Source: CAZQQU01 sp964595625 (GTDB taxonomy: Bacteria; Bacteroidota; Bacteroidia; Flavobacteriales; Flavobacteriaceae). From it: a stretch of DNA of 64,000 bases. A program made the translations under genes and the position numbers. Shown piece after piece: positions 35,722-44,522 of this stretch. The stretch is from the NCBI GenBank assembly GCA_964595625.1, contig CAZQQU010000002.1, positions 1 through 64,000 of the forward strand, given 5' to 3'. Within the stretch, counting starts at the first letter, position 1. Each line of letters starts with the position of its first letter. The notes below the pieces were generated by a model. That model was not told where the DNA came from. It ran no database searches and was given only the letters and a program-made list of their open reading frames with translations.

Positions 35722-35729
35722 CAAAAGTA
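35722..35729 (-). promoter_or_regulatory. -7 promoter box for sufD
   Basis: The minus strand reads TACTTTTG, matching TAnnTTTG, 17 bp before the sufD ATG. It supports sufD being the first gene of its transcript here, rather than the third of a sufBCD unit. Confidence 0.5.
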
Positions 35730-35934
35730 CGAAATTTTTTTGGTAGGAAGTAAATCAGCCGGGGTTGTTTTATTTTTATAGGGGTTTCACTGATTTTCTA
35801 GTTAATTGGAGTAGTTTGGAAATTCTGGCGTAAAAAAAACAGACGGTTTGATGAGTTTGTTAATAACTCGTGGTTTTTTCGGCCTAAAAGATTTAGTAAC
35901 TTTATCAACTTATTTTTTTGACAAAATTGCTAGT

Positions 35935-38900
35935 ATGTACCTGATTTTTGATACTGAAACTACCGGATTACCTAAGAATTACAATGCCCCTATCCACGAT
36001 TTAGAAAACTGGCCTCGGTGTGTGCAAATTGCTTGGCAATTGCACGATGATATGGGAAGACTTTTGGAAAATCAGGATTTTTTAATCCGGCCGGAGGGAT
36101 TTGATATTCCTTTCGATTCGGAAAAAATCCACGGAATCTCCACCGAGTTGGCCCAAGCCGAGGGGGTTGCACTAGAGCAGGCATTAGAAGCATTTGACAA
36201 AGCACTCCACCAAGCCCAATTTATAGCCGGTCACAATGTAGGTTTTGACATCAACATTATCGGGGCAGAAATGATACGTCAGGGGAAATCCACTGCGATA
36301 CTGCTCGAAAAAAAAGTACTCAACACCTGTAGTGAAACCACTGCTGAGTTATGTCAATTGCAGGGAGGTCGTGGTGGAAAACATAAATTACCCACCCTTA
36401 CCGAATTGCATCGGTTTTTATTTGATCAGGAGTTTTTGGAGGCCCACAATGCTACGGCCGACGTGGAAGCGACTACGCGGTGTTTTTTAGAGCTGATACG
36501 CCGAGAGATTTTTACCATTCAGGAACTCCAAGTAGGTCCCGAATACTTCCGTCAATTTCAACAGCTAAACCCGGCTCCCATGGAGTTATTAGGACTCCAG
36601 CACCAAAATTTTAAAAAAGCCTCTAAAAAATACAAAAAGCAAACCGATGTAGCAGAGGTGGTGGTTTCAGCAGCCGATCAAACGGCCTTGGAAGAGGCTG
36701 CTTTTGTTCATCTTCATAACCACTCGCAGTTTTCGGTGTTGCAATCTACCTCAGCACCCAAAGATTTATTACAAGCCGCCATAAAATTTAAAATGCCGGC
36801 AGTAGCGCTGACCGATACCGGAAATATGATGGGTGCCTTTCAATTTGTTCAAAATATCATTCAGTACAATCAAACTTTGAAAAAAGAGTTTGAAGAAGGG
36901 AAGGTATCCGAGCCTCCTTTATATATCAAACCCATTGTAGGCTGTGAGTTTTATGTGTGTGAAAATCATCAAAACAGAGAGTTTAAAGACAATGGGTACC
37001 AAATCGTTTTTTTGGCGAAAAGCAAAAAAGGGTATCACAATTTGGCTAAAATGACCTCCATTGCTTATACGCAAGGGTTTTATTATGTGCCTCGAATAGA
37101 TCGCAGTATCGTTGAGCAATACAAAGAAGATTTGATTGTACTTACCGGCGGTTTAAACGGTGAAATACCTCACAAAATATTAAATCTGGGTGAAAGACAA
37201 GCGGAGGAAGCGCTACTTTGGTGGAAAGACGTTTTTGGTGACGATTTATACATCGAGTTGAATCGCCATGGTCAGGAAGAGGAAGAGCGGGTCAATGCAA
37301 CCTTGTTACAATTTGCAGAAAAACACCAAATCCAAGTAGTTGCGGCCAACAATACCTTTTATATCCAACAAGAGGATGCCAATGCCCATGATATTTTATT
37401 GTGTGTAAAAGACGGTGAAAAACAAGCCACCCCCATCGGTAGGGGGCGCGGTTATCGATACGGTTTGCCCAATCAGGAGTACTATTTTAAGAGTACCGAG
37501 CAAATGAAGGAGTTGTTTAAAGATGTTCCGGAGGCCATTATCAATATCCAAGAAGTAATAGATAAAATTGATATTTATTCGTTAAAGCGGGACGTGCTTC
37601 TCCCCAAATTTGATATTCCTGAAGACTTTAAACAACCGGACGATGAGGACGGAAAATTAGGTGAAAATGCTTATTTAAAGTATCTGACCTATGAAGGAGC
37701 TAAAAAACGGTATCCCGAGTTAACAACCGAAATCACGGAGCGGTTGGATTTTGAATTGGATGTAATAAAAATGACTGGTTATCCGGGTTATTTTTTGATT
37801 GTACAAGATTTTATCGCTGAAGCGCGAAAAATGGGTGTATCGGTGGGCCCCGGAAGGGGATCTGCCGCTGGTTCAGCAGTAGCCTACTGTTTAGGTATTA
37901 CCAATATTGATCCCATTAAATACGACTTGCTTTTTGAGCGTTTTTTAAATCCGGATCGTATCAGCATGCCCGATATTGATATCGACTTTGACGATGAAGG
38001 ACGTGGAAAAGTACTGGACTATGTGATCCGAAAATACGGAGCTAATCAGGTCGCTCAAATTATTACCTACGGTACCATGGGAGGTAAATCGGCGATTCGT
38101 GATACGGCTCGGGTGTTGGATTTACCTTTAAGTGATGCCGATCGATTGGCCAAATTAGTACCCAACATGACCAAACTCAACAAGATTTTTGGCATGGAAG
38201 AAAGTAAAATGCGGCAAGTCATGCGGGGAGAAGATTTTGAAAAAGCCAGTCAGCTTTTAAATATTTCATCATCGGGCAGCATGGAAGCCCAAACGCTTAA
38301 CCAAGCCAAAATATTAGAAGGATCGGTACGAAATACCGGAGTACATGCTTGTGGAGTAATTATTACACCTAGTGATATAACCAATTATGTGCCGGTAGCT
38401 ACTGCTAAGGACTCTGATTTGGTGGTAACCCAATACGACAACTCGGTGGTGGAAGATGCCGGGCTACTTAAAATGGACTTTCTAGGTCTTAAAAATTTGA
38501 CTATTATTAAAGATGCGGTAAAACTTATCAAACACACCCGTCAAATTGATTTAGATCCGGATAATTTTCCTTTAGACGACCCCAAAACTTATGAGCTCTT
38601 TCAGCGGGGCGAGACGGTAGCCACTTTTCAATACGAGTCGGCCGGAATGCAAAAGTATATGAAAGAGCTAAAGCCGACTGTTTTTGCTGATTTGATTGCG
38701 ATGAATGCCCTGTACCGCCCCGGTCCATTAGAATACATTCCTAGCTTTATTCGACGAAAAAATGGAGAAGAACCCATAGAATACGACTTGCCGGTGATGG
38801 AAAAATATCTCAAAGAAACCTATGGAATTACGGTTTATCAAGAGCAGGTAATGCTTTTGTCTCAAGAGTTGGCGGGTTTTACCAAGGGCGATGCGGATGT

Positions 38901-40287
38901 GTTGCGTAAAGCTATGGGAAAAAAAATATTTGCGGTACTCGAAAAAATGAAACCCAAATTTATTGAAGGAGGTACAAACAATGGCCATCCGGAGGATAAA
39001 TTGGAAAAAATCTGGAAAGACTGGGAAGCTTTTGCACAATACGCCTTTAATAAATCCCACTCCACCTGTTATGCTTGGATTGGCTATCAAACTGCTTATC
39101 TTAAGGCCAATTATCCTGAAGAATATATGGCCTCGGTACTTTCTAATAATATGAATGACATCAAAGAGGTGTCTAAGTTTATGGAGGAATGTAAGCGGAT
39201 GGGTATCCGAGTGTTAAGTCCGGATGTCAATGAATCTTTCTACAAGTTTACAGTTAATCAAGAGGGGGCCGTACGTTTTGGAATGGGTGCCGTCAAAGGG
39301 GTCGGTGCGGGAGCGGTAGCAACCATTGTCGAAAATCGGGAAAAGGAAAAATACCGTTCGGTATTTGATATGGCCAAACGAATTGACTTGCGAGCAGCCA
39401 ATAAAAAAGCCTTTGAAAATTTGGCTTTAGCTGGAGGATTTGACAGTTTTGGAGCACACCGAGCCCAGTATTTTCACGAAGACGCTGATGGGGGTGTTTT
39501 TCTCGAGAAACTCATTCGCTATGCATCCAAATATCAAGAAAATTTGAGTTCTTCACAGATCAGCCTTTTTGGCGAAGCCTCAGAAATTCAAATTCCTGAA
39601 CCCGAGTTGCCGATTTGTGAAGAATGGAATACCATGAAAAAATTAAAGCTCGAAAAAGAAGTGGTTGGCATCTATATCTCAGGCCATCCGTTAGATGATT
39701 TTAAAACAGAAATACAAACTTTTTGTAGAAACTCACTAAGTGATTTTTACCAGCTTGAGAAGTTTGTGAACCGCGAAATGATTTTTGCGGGGGTGATTAC
39801 TGATATTCAACATCGGGTGACTTCCCAAAATGTGGGATGGGCCATTTTTACAGTAGAAGATTACAATGATTCCTATACTTTTAGAATCTATAAAGAAGAA
39901 TACCTACGATTCCGCCATTTATTGATCAATAATGGTTTTATTTATGCCAAAGTCATCGTAAGAGAAGGTTTTGTAAATAAAGAAACCGGGCAACGAGGAG
40001 AACCGCGTATTAGTTTTGTAAAAATAGAAATGCTTCAAGAAGTTCTAGAAAATAATTCTAAACGCATTACCATACAGTTACACTTAAATTCTTTGACTCA
40101 AGCACGGGTGGAAACCCTTAAGAAATTACTTTCTAAACATCATGGGACACAGCCCTTAGAGTTTTTCTTTGTAGAAACAGAAGAGAATGTCCGCCTTCAA
40201 TTGCGTAGTAAAAAGCATCAAGTTAAAATCTCCCAGCACTTGTTAGAGGACTTACAAACAGAAAATTTTAACTTTAAATTAAATTAA
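35935..40287 (+). CDS. dnaE: DNA polymerase III alpha subunit with N-terminal proofreading exonuclease
   Basis: This is the replicative polymerase (1450 residues from the ATG at 35935). Residues 1 to about 195 form a DnaQ-like DEDDh exonuclease: FDTETTGLP, HNVGFDINI and HNATADVEAT. A PHP domain starts near 257 (HLHNHSQFSVLQST). The polymerase core has VGPGRGSAAGSAVAYCLGI and catalytic Asp in PDIDIDFDDEGRG (about 678), and a C-terminal OB-fold follows. The PHP motif ALTDTGN has Thr where His binds metal in active forms. An in-frame ATG at 35848 would add 29 residues before the exonuclease motif; I chose the second start. Confidence 0.95.
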   Translation: MYLIFDTETTGLPKNYNAPIHDLENWPRCVQIAWQLHDDMGRLLENQDFLIRPEGFDIPFDSEKIHGISTELAQAEGVALEQALEAFDKALHQAQFIAGHNVGFDINIIGAEMIRQGKSTAILLEKKVLNTCSETTAELCQLQGGRGGKHKLPTLTELHRFLFDQEFLEAHNATADVEATTRCFLELIRREIFTIQELQVGPEYFRQFQQLNPAPMELLGLQHQNFKKASKKYKKQTDVAEVVVSAADQTALEEAAFVHLHNHSQFSVLQSTSAPKDLLQAAIKFKMPAVALTDTGNMMGAFQFVQNIIQYNQTLKKEFEEGKVSEPPLYIKPIVGCEFYVCENHQNREFKDNGYQIVFLAKSKKGYHNLAKMTSIAYTQGFYYVPRIDRSIVEQYKEDLIVLTGGLNGEIPHKILNLGERQAEEALLWWKDVFGDDLYIELNRHGQEEEERVNATLLQFAEKHQIQVVAANNTFYIQQEDANAHDILLCVKDGEKQATPIGRGRGYRYGLPNQEYYFKSTEQMKELFKDVPEAIINIQEVIDKIDIYSLKRDVLLPKFDIPEDFKQPDDEDGKLGENAYLKYLTYEGAKKRYPELTTEITERLDFELDVIKMTGYPGYFLIVQDFIAEARKMGVSVGPGRGSAAGSAVAYCLGITNIDPIKYDLLFERFLNPDRISMPDIDIDFDDEGRGKVLDYVIRKYGANQVAQIITYGTMGGKSAIRDTARVLDLPLSDADRLAKLVPNMTKLNKIFGMEESKMRQVMRGEDFEKASQLLNISSSGSMEAQTLNQAKILEGSVRNTGVHACGVIITPSDITNYVPVATAKDSDLVVTQYDNSVVEDAGLLKMDFLGLKNLTIIKDAVKLIKHTRQIDLDPDNFPLDDPKTYELFQRGETVATFQYESAGMQKYMKELKPTVFADLIAMNALYRPGPLEYIPSFIRRKNGEEPIEYDLPVMEKYLKETYGITVYQEQVMLLSQELAGFTKGDADVLRKAMGKKIFAVLEKMKPKFIEGGTNNGHPEDKLEKIWKDWEAFAQYAFNKSHSTCYAWIGYQTAYLKANYPEEYMASVLSNNMNDIKEVSKFMEECKRMGIRVLSPDVNESFYKFTVNQEGAVRFGMGAVKGVGAGAVATIVENREKEKYRSVFDMAKRIDLRAANKKAFENLALAGGFDSFGAHRAQYFHEDADGGVFLEKLIRYASKYQENLSSSQISLFGEASEIQIPEPELPICEEWNTMKKLKLEKEVVGIYISGHPLDDFKTEIQTFCRNSLSDFYQLEKFVNREMIFAGVITDIQHRVTSQNVGWAIFTVEDYNDSYTFRIYKEEYLRFRHLLINNGFIYAKVIVREGFVNKETGQRGEPRISFVKIEMLQEVLENNSKRITIQLHLNSLTQARVETLKKLLSKHHGTQPLEFFFVETEENVRLQLRSKKHQVKISQHLLEDLQTENFNFKLN

Positions 40288-40359
40288 CTTATAAAGAGAA
40301 ATAATATGCAAATAGTTAAATTTGATGAAGTTTGACCTCATTATAAAGAGATAAATACG

Positions 40360-40367
40360 TAACTTTG
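40360..40367 (+). promoter_or_regulatory. -7 promoter box for trxA
   Basis: TAACTTTG, an exact TAnnTTTG match, lies 23 bp before the trxA ATG. A TTTG sits upstream at a spacing of 25 bp, longer than the usual 19. Confidence 0.5.
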
Positions 40368-40390
40368 TATAACTAAATAAAAAAGATATT

Positions 40391-40708
40391 ATGGCATTAG
40401 AAATCACAGATGCTACTTTTGAAGAAGTAGTACTAAAAAGCGATAAACCAGTTATGGTTGACTTTTGGGCTGAGTGGTGTGGACCTTGCCGTATGGTAGG
40501 CCCCATTATGGAAGAGCTTAGCAACGAGTATGCCGGCAAGGCTGTTGTAGGAAAAGTCGATGTAGACAATAACCAGCAATTTGCTGCCAAATACGGAATC
40601 AGAAACATTCCTACCGTTTTAGTTTTTAAAGACGGAGAAGTGGTAGGAAGACAAGTCGGTGTGGCACAAAAAAGCACTTATGCAGAAGCTTTAGATGCCC
40701 TCTTATAA
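40391..40708 (+). CDS. trxA: Thioredoxin
   Basis: This 105-residue cytoplasmic disulfide reductase has the catalytic WCGPC motif (about residues 28-32), VDFWAEWCGPCRMVGP context, the cis-Pro in RNIPTVLVF and no signal peptide. It has its own promoter box and terminator. Confidence 0.97.
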   Translation: MALEITDATFEEVVLKSDKPVMVDFWAEWCGPCRMVGPIMEELSNEYAGKAVVGKVDVDNNQQFAAKYGIRNIPTVLVFKDGEVVGRQVGVAQKSTYAEALDALL

Positions 40709-40733
40709 GAATACGTAAAACTTTAAATTTAAC

Positions 40734-40766
40734 AAAAAGGTTTGGCTCAGAGCCGAACCTTTTTTA
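40734..40766 (+). terminator. Rho-independent terminator of trxA
   Basis: A 14-bp stem (AAAAAGGTTTGGCT at 40734-40747 with 40751-40764, one T-G pair) closes a CAG loop and is followed by T residues. It ends 26 bp before the ClpP-like gene. Confidence 0.85.
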
Positions 40767-40792
40767 ATTTAGTCAAAAAATTTTGAAAGAAA

Positions 40793-41338
40793 ATGACAAT
40801 CAAAACCAATAAAGTACAAGACGCTATTGACAAGCAGTTGTTGAGCGAGCGTAAAATATTTCTGTGGGGGCAAGTCGATGATAAATCGGCTAAACATGTG
40901 GTTGATCGCCTACTGTATTTAGACTCTCAAGGCAATGAAGACATCCAGTTGTACATCAATAGTCCTGGAGGGTATATCACTTCCGGATTTTCTATTTATG
41001 ACTGTATTTTGTCTTTAAAAAGTGATGTTTCTACCATTTGTACCGGTTATGCAGCTTCCATGGGCTCTATACTGCTTTCGGTAGGAAAAAAAGGCAAGCG
41101 ATTTATTCAACCACACGCTCGGGTGATGATTCATCAGCCCAGTGGCGGAGCACGAGGGCAAGCCAGTGATATCGAAATCACTGCTCAAGAAATTTTAAAA
41201 ATCAAAGAGCTTACAGCAAAATTATTAGCTGAAAACTGCGGCTTGCCGGTGGAGCGAATTTTGAAGGATTTTAACCGCGATCATTGGATGAACGCCGAAG
41301 AATCCATAGAATACGGTATAGTAGATGCTATTCTTTAA
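40793..41338 (+). CDS. clpP: ClpP-family serine protease
   Basis: The family forms the barrel-shaped proteolytic core driven by ClpX/ClpA ATPases. Catalytic Ser lies in GYAASMGSILLS, His in RVMIHQPSGGARG and Asp in NRDHWMNAEES. QLYINSPGG is the oxyanion motif. At 181 residues it is shorter than most ClpP proteins, and no clpX or tig is adjacent, so this may be a second ClpP paralogue rather than the main ClpP. Trx and ClpP have separate terminators. Confidence 0.9.
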   Translation: MTIKTNKVQDAIDKQLLSERKIFLWGQVDDKSAKHVVDRLLYLDSQGNEDIQLYINSPGGYITSGFSIYDCILSLKSDVSTICTGYAASMGSILLSVGKKGKRFIQPHARVMIHQPSGGARGQASDIEITAQEILKIKELTAKLLAENCGLPVERILKDFNRDHWMNAEESIEYGIVDAIL

Positions 41339-41351
41339 AGTATAAATAAAT

Positions 41352-41378
41352 AAAGCCTGACTTCCAGGCTTTATTTTT
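41352..41378 (+). terminator. Rho-independent terminator after the clpP-like gene
   Basis: AAAGCCTG (41352-41359), loop of five, CAGGCTTT (41365-41372), then ATTTTT. The DUF58 gene starts only 16 bp later, so its promoter must lie in this region or it depends on read-through. Confidence 0.85.
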
Positions 41379-41393
41379 AGTTTAGAAAATCAC

Positions 41394-42323
41394 TTGGATA
41401 TACAAACTCAAATAAACCAAATTTCAGGAATTCAAAATCTTGAACTACTGGCACTACAGGTGGTAGAAGGCTTTATCTCGGGTTTGCACAAAAGTCCTTT
41501 TCACGGATTTTCTGCAGAATTTGCGGAACACAAGGTGTATAATTCCGGGGAAAGTACTCGTCATATCGATTGGAAATTATACGCCAAAACCGATAAGTTG
41601 TATACCAAGCACTACGAAGAGGAAACCAACTTGCGTTGTCACTTGATTATAGATAACTCTTCGTCTATGCATTACCCAGCAATTACAACTTTCCATTTGG
41701 ATCATCTCAATAAAATTGCGTTTTCTTGTGTAGCAGCAGCAACCATTATGGCTTTGCTAAAAAAGCAAAGAGACGCTGTAGGCTTAAGTGTTTTTTCAAA
41801 TGAATACGAATATTATGCTACGGAAAAAAGCAGTGAACGGCACCACCACATGCTGTTAGACCAGCTTCATAAAGCTATGGAAAAACCGGTGACCGAAAAA
41901 ACTACGCATACTTATACCTTTTTACATCAAATTGCCGAAAAGATGAAAAGAAGGTCGTTGGTGTTTTTGTTCTCGGATTTGTTTCAAGATGAGGTCGAAG
42001 AAGAAAAACTTTTTGAGGCACTTCGTCATTTAAAATACAACAAACATGAGGTGGTTTTATTTCATACCATAGATAAGAAAAGGGAATGGCTTTTTGACTT
42101 TGATAATCACCCTCGAAAATTTGTGGATGTTGAAACCGGAGCCCATTTAAATCTTTATCCGGATACCATTAAAGAAAACTATCAAAAAGCGGTTTCTAGC
42201 TATTTTCAAAAACTGAAGTTGAAGTGCGGCCAATACCGTATTCACTATATAGAAGCTGATATACAAGCCGGTTTTTCGAGAATACTTACCGAATTTTTGG
42301 TGCAACGACAAAAAATGGTATAA
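41394..42323 (+). CDS. DUF58 domain protein (VWA-like)
   Basis: The 309-residue cytoplasmic protein contains the DUF58 segment SGESTRHIDWKLYAKTDKLY and a MIDAS-like IIDNSSSMHYP motif of the von Willebrand A fold. In Bacteroidota such proteins usually accompany a MoxR ATPase and aerotolerance (Bat) proteins; none is adjacent here. The start is a TTG at 41394 (MDIQTQINQISGI); I see no in-frame ATG nearby, and the family starts near this point. Confidence 0.85.
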   Translation: MDIQTQINQISGIQNLELLALQVVEGFISGLHKSPFHGFSAEFAEHKVYNSGESTRHIDWKLYAKTDKLYTKHYEEETNLRCHLIIDNSSSMHYPAITTFHLDHLNKIAFSCVAAATIMALLKKQRDAVGLSVFSNEYEYYATEKSSERHHHMLLDQLHKAMEKPVTEKTTHTYTFLHQIAEKMKRRSLVFLFSDLFQDEVEEEKLFEALRHLKYNKHEVVLFHTIDKKREWLFDFDNHPRKFVDVETGAHLNLYPDTIKENYQKAVSSYFQKLKLKCGQYRIHYIEADIQAGFSRILTEFLVQRQKMV

Positions 42324-42350
42324 ACTATTCAAGCCAATACTTCTTTCTAC

Positions 42351-42385
42351 AAAAAAAGCCCTCTATCCCCGAAGGGAATGAAAGC
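42351..42385 (-). terminator. Rho-independent terminator of tRNA-Asp
   Basis: On the minus strand the stem GCTTTCATTCCC pairs (with G-T pairs and one bulge) with GGGGATAGAGGGC across a TTCG tetraloop, followed by seven T (42351-42357 on the plus strand). It lies about 68 bp downstream of the tRNA. Confidence 0.75.
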
Positions 42386-42412
42386 TTCTCATTTGGCTCT
42401 ACTACAAGCCTT

Positions 42413-42431
42413 TCCCGAAACAAGTTCGGGA
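42413..42431. repeat. Short perfect inverted repeat
   Basis: TCCCGAA (42413-42419), loop ACAAG, TTCGGGA (42425-42431). No T run follows, so it is not a terminator by itself. It lies between the tRNA-Asp 3' end and the terminator and would be in the precursor transcript. Confidence 0.6.
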
Positions 42432-42452
42432 CAACACAACTTCTTTAAGAAG

Positions 42453-42526
42453 CGGTCTGGACGGGACTCGAACCCGCGACCCCCTGCGTGACAGGCAGGT
42501 ATTCTAACCAACTGAACTACCAGACC
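42453..42526 (-). tRNA. tRNA-Asp (anticodon GTC)
   Basis: The minus strand gives a 74-nt cloverleaf: acceptor GGTCTGG/CCAGACC, D-arm with TAGTTCAGTTGGTTAGAA, anticodon loop CTGTCAC with GTC, T-arm GCGGG-TTCGAGT-CCCGT with one mismatch-like end pair, discriminator G. CCA is not encoded. It has its own promoter and terminator. Confidence 0.97.
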
Positions 42527-42578
42527 AAAAATTTTAAGAACTCAATAGTTGCTTTAAATATGCCGTTTAAAGCGAGGG

Positions 42579-42608
42579 CAAATATACACTACATTTTTTT
42601 TTACACAA
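42579..42608 (-). promoter_or_regulatory. Promoter of tRNA-Asp (TTG, 19 bp, TATATTTG)
   Basis: On the minus strand TTG (42606-42608) precedes TATATTTG (42579-42586) by exactly 19 bp, a full consensus match. The tRNA begins 52 bp downstream. Box and spacing equal those of tRNA-Asn. Confidence 0.8.
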
Positions 42609-42669
42609 ACTATTTTTCAAAAAAGTGTGTATTATTCTTTCAGCAGCATGTAGGCTCTTGAAAAATATG

Positions 42670-42677
42670 TAATTTTG
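42670..42677 (+). promoter_or_regulatory. -7 promoter box for glnS
   Basis: TAATTTTG matches TAnnTTTG and lies 22 bp before the glnS ATG. The box and the tRNA-Asp promoter are divergent, about 60 bp apart. Confidence 0.5.
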
Positions 42678-42699
42678 CTTTTCTCAAAAGTAGAAAATT

Positions 42700-44382
42700 A
42701 TGTCACAAGAAGAAAAATCACTGAATTTTATTGAACATATAATTGAAGATGATTTAAAAAATGGCTTAGATCGCCAATTTTTGCGATTTCGATTTCCTCC
42801 CGAGCCGAATGGTTATTTACATGTGGGCCACGCTTCAGCAATCTGTTTGAATTTTGGCTTGGGGCTCAAATACCAAGCACCTGTTAACCTGCGTTTTGAT
42901 GATACCAATCCCGTTAAAGAAGAACAAGAATTTGTAGATGCTATCAAAAAAGATATTTCTTGGTTAGGATTTACCTGGGAAAACGAGTGTTATGCCTCCG
43001 ATTATTTTCAACAATTATACGACTGGGCGGTACTTTTGATTAATAAAGGCAAGGCTTATGTCGATTCACAAACGTCCGAACAAATGGCTACCCAAAAAGG
43101 TACTCCTACTATTCCCGGAACTGAAAGTCCGTTTCGCAATCGCTCGGTAGCAGAAAACCTAAGCCTTTTCGAAAAAATGAAAAACGGCGAATTCCCGGAA
43201 GGCACTCATGTCTTGAGAGCTAAAATTGATATGGCTTCCCCCAATATGCTGATGCGGGATCCGGTCATGTATCGAATTTTACATAAAGAGCACCACCGCA
43301 CCGGTAGTACTTGGAAAATTTATCCCATGTACGACTGGGCCCATGGAGAGAGTGACTATTTAGAACAGATTACGCATTCGTTATGTACCCTAGAGTTTTT
43401 GCCTCACCGTGAATTATACGACTGGTTTTTAGATCAAATTTATGATTCTAATAAAATTCGTCCAAAGCAACGGGAGTTTGCTCGCCGAAATTTAAGTCAT
43501 ACGGTAGTCAGCAAGCGGAAATTACTTCGTTTGGTACAAGAAGGCGTAGTGAGCGGTTGGGATGATCCCAGAATGCCTACTATTTCAGGCATGCGCCGAA
43601 GAGGGTATACCCCGGCCTCCATCCGCAATTTTGCCGATAGTATTGGTATTGCCAAAAGAGAAAATATTGTTGATATAGCGCATTTGGAGTTTTGTGTACG
43701 TGAAGACCTCAATAAAGTCGCTCCTCGAGTGATGGCGGTTCTAGACCCCATCAAAGTAGTTATTACGAATTATCCGGAAGATCAAACCGAGTGGCTCGAA
43801 GCCGAAAACAATCCCGAAGATCAGACAGCCGGTTATAGAAAAATTCCATTTTCCAGAGAACTTTACATAGAGAGAGAAGATTTTAAGGAAGAAGCCAGTA
43901 GAAAATTCTTTAGACTGTCTTTAGGAAAAGAAGTGCGACTCAAAAATGCTTATATCATCCAAGCCAATGAGGTCGTCAAGGATGCTGCGGGGAATGTCTT
44001 GGAAATTCACTGTACCTATGATCCCGATAGTCGCAGCGGAAGTGGTACTGAAGCCTCCATGCGTAAAGTAAAAGGTACCCTGCACTGGCTTTCTATTGCT
44101 CATGCCGTACCCATACAAGTGCGGCTCTACGATCGCTTATTTATGGTTGAATCTCCGGATACCGATAAAGACAAAGACTTTATGGAGTACCTCAATCCCA
44201 ATTCCCTACAAGAAATACAAGGTTTTGGCGAACCATCCTTGCAGGAAGCTCAGCCAGAAGAGGTGTTTCAGTTTCAACGATTGGGATATTTTGTAGTAGA
44301 TAAAGATTCGAGTGATAAACAATTGATCTTTAATAAAACCGTGGGATTGCGTGATTCTTGGAATACTCAAGAAGTAGGCTAA
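42700..44382 (+). CDS. glnS: Glutamine-tRNA ligase
   Basis: The enzyme charges tRNA-Gln with glutamine in the cytoplasm. RFPPEPNGYLHVGHASAICL carries the HIGH motif (about residue 39) and VVSKRKLLRLV the KMSKS motif (about 270). The C-terminal anticodon-binding beta barrels are present (VRLYDRLFMVESPDTDKDKD). The 560 residues and these motifs fit GlnRS and not GluRS. Confidence 0.96.
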   Translation: MSQEEKSLNFIEHIIEDDLKNGLDRQFLRFRFPPEPNGYLHVGHASAICLNFGLGLKYQAPVNLRFDDTNPVKEEQEFVDAIKKDISWLGFTWENECYASDYFQQLYDWAVLLINKGKAYVDSQTSEQMATQKGTPTIPGTESPFRNRSVAENLSLFEKMKNGEFPEGTHVLRAKIDMASPNMLMRDPVMYRILHKEHHRTGSTWKIYPMYDWAHGESDYLEQITHSLCTLEFLPHRELYDWFLDQIYDSNKIRPKQREFARRNLSHTVVSKRKLLRLVQEGVVSGWDDPRMPTISGMRRRGYTPASIRNFADSIGIAKRENIVDIAHLEFCVREDLNKVAPRVMAVLDPIKVVITNYPEDQTEWLEAENNPEDQTAGYRKIPFSRELYIEREDFKEEASRKFFRLSLGKEVRLKNAYIIQANEVVKDAAGNVLEIHCTYDPDSRSGSGTEASMRKVKGTLHWLSIAHAVPIQVRLYDRLFMVESPDTDKDKDFMEYLNPNSLQEIQGFGEPSLQEAQPEEVFQFQRLGYFVVDKDSSDKQLIFNKTVGLRDSWNTQEVG

Positions 44383-44485
44383 ATAGTTACCATGGATACG
44401 CTACAATTAAGGAAAACTGCCGCTTTTTGAATTTTTTATTTAAATTATTAACTTGTTGTTAACTATATGTCTGATTATTTGATGT

Positions 44486-44493
44486 TATATTTG
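44486..44493 (+). promoter_or_regulatory. -7 promoter box for the YtxH operon
   Basis: TATATTTG matches TAnnTTTG exactly, 29 bp before the ATG. TTG triplets lie at 44453-44458, a spacing of 27 bp, longer than usual. Confidence 0.5.
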
Positions 44494-44522
44494 AAATAAT
44501 TAACATTAAATGATAAATAGTT

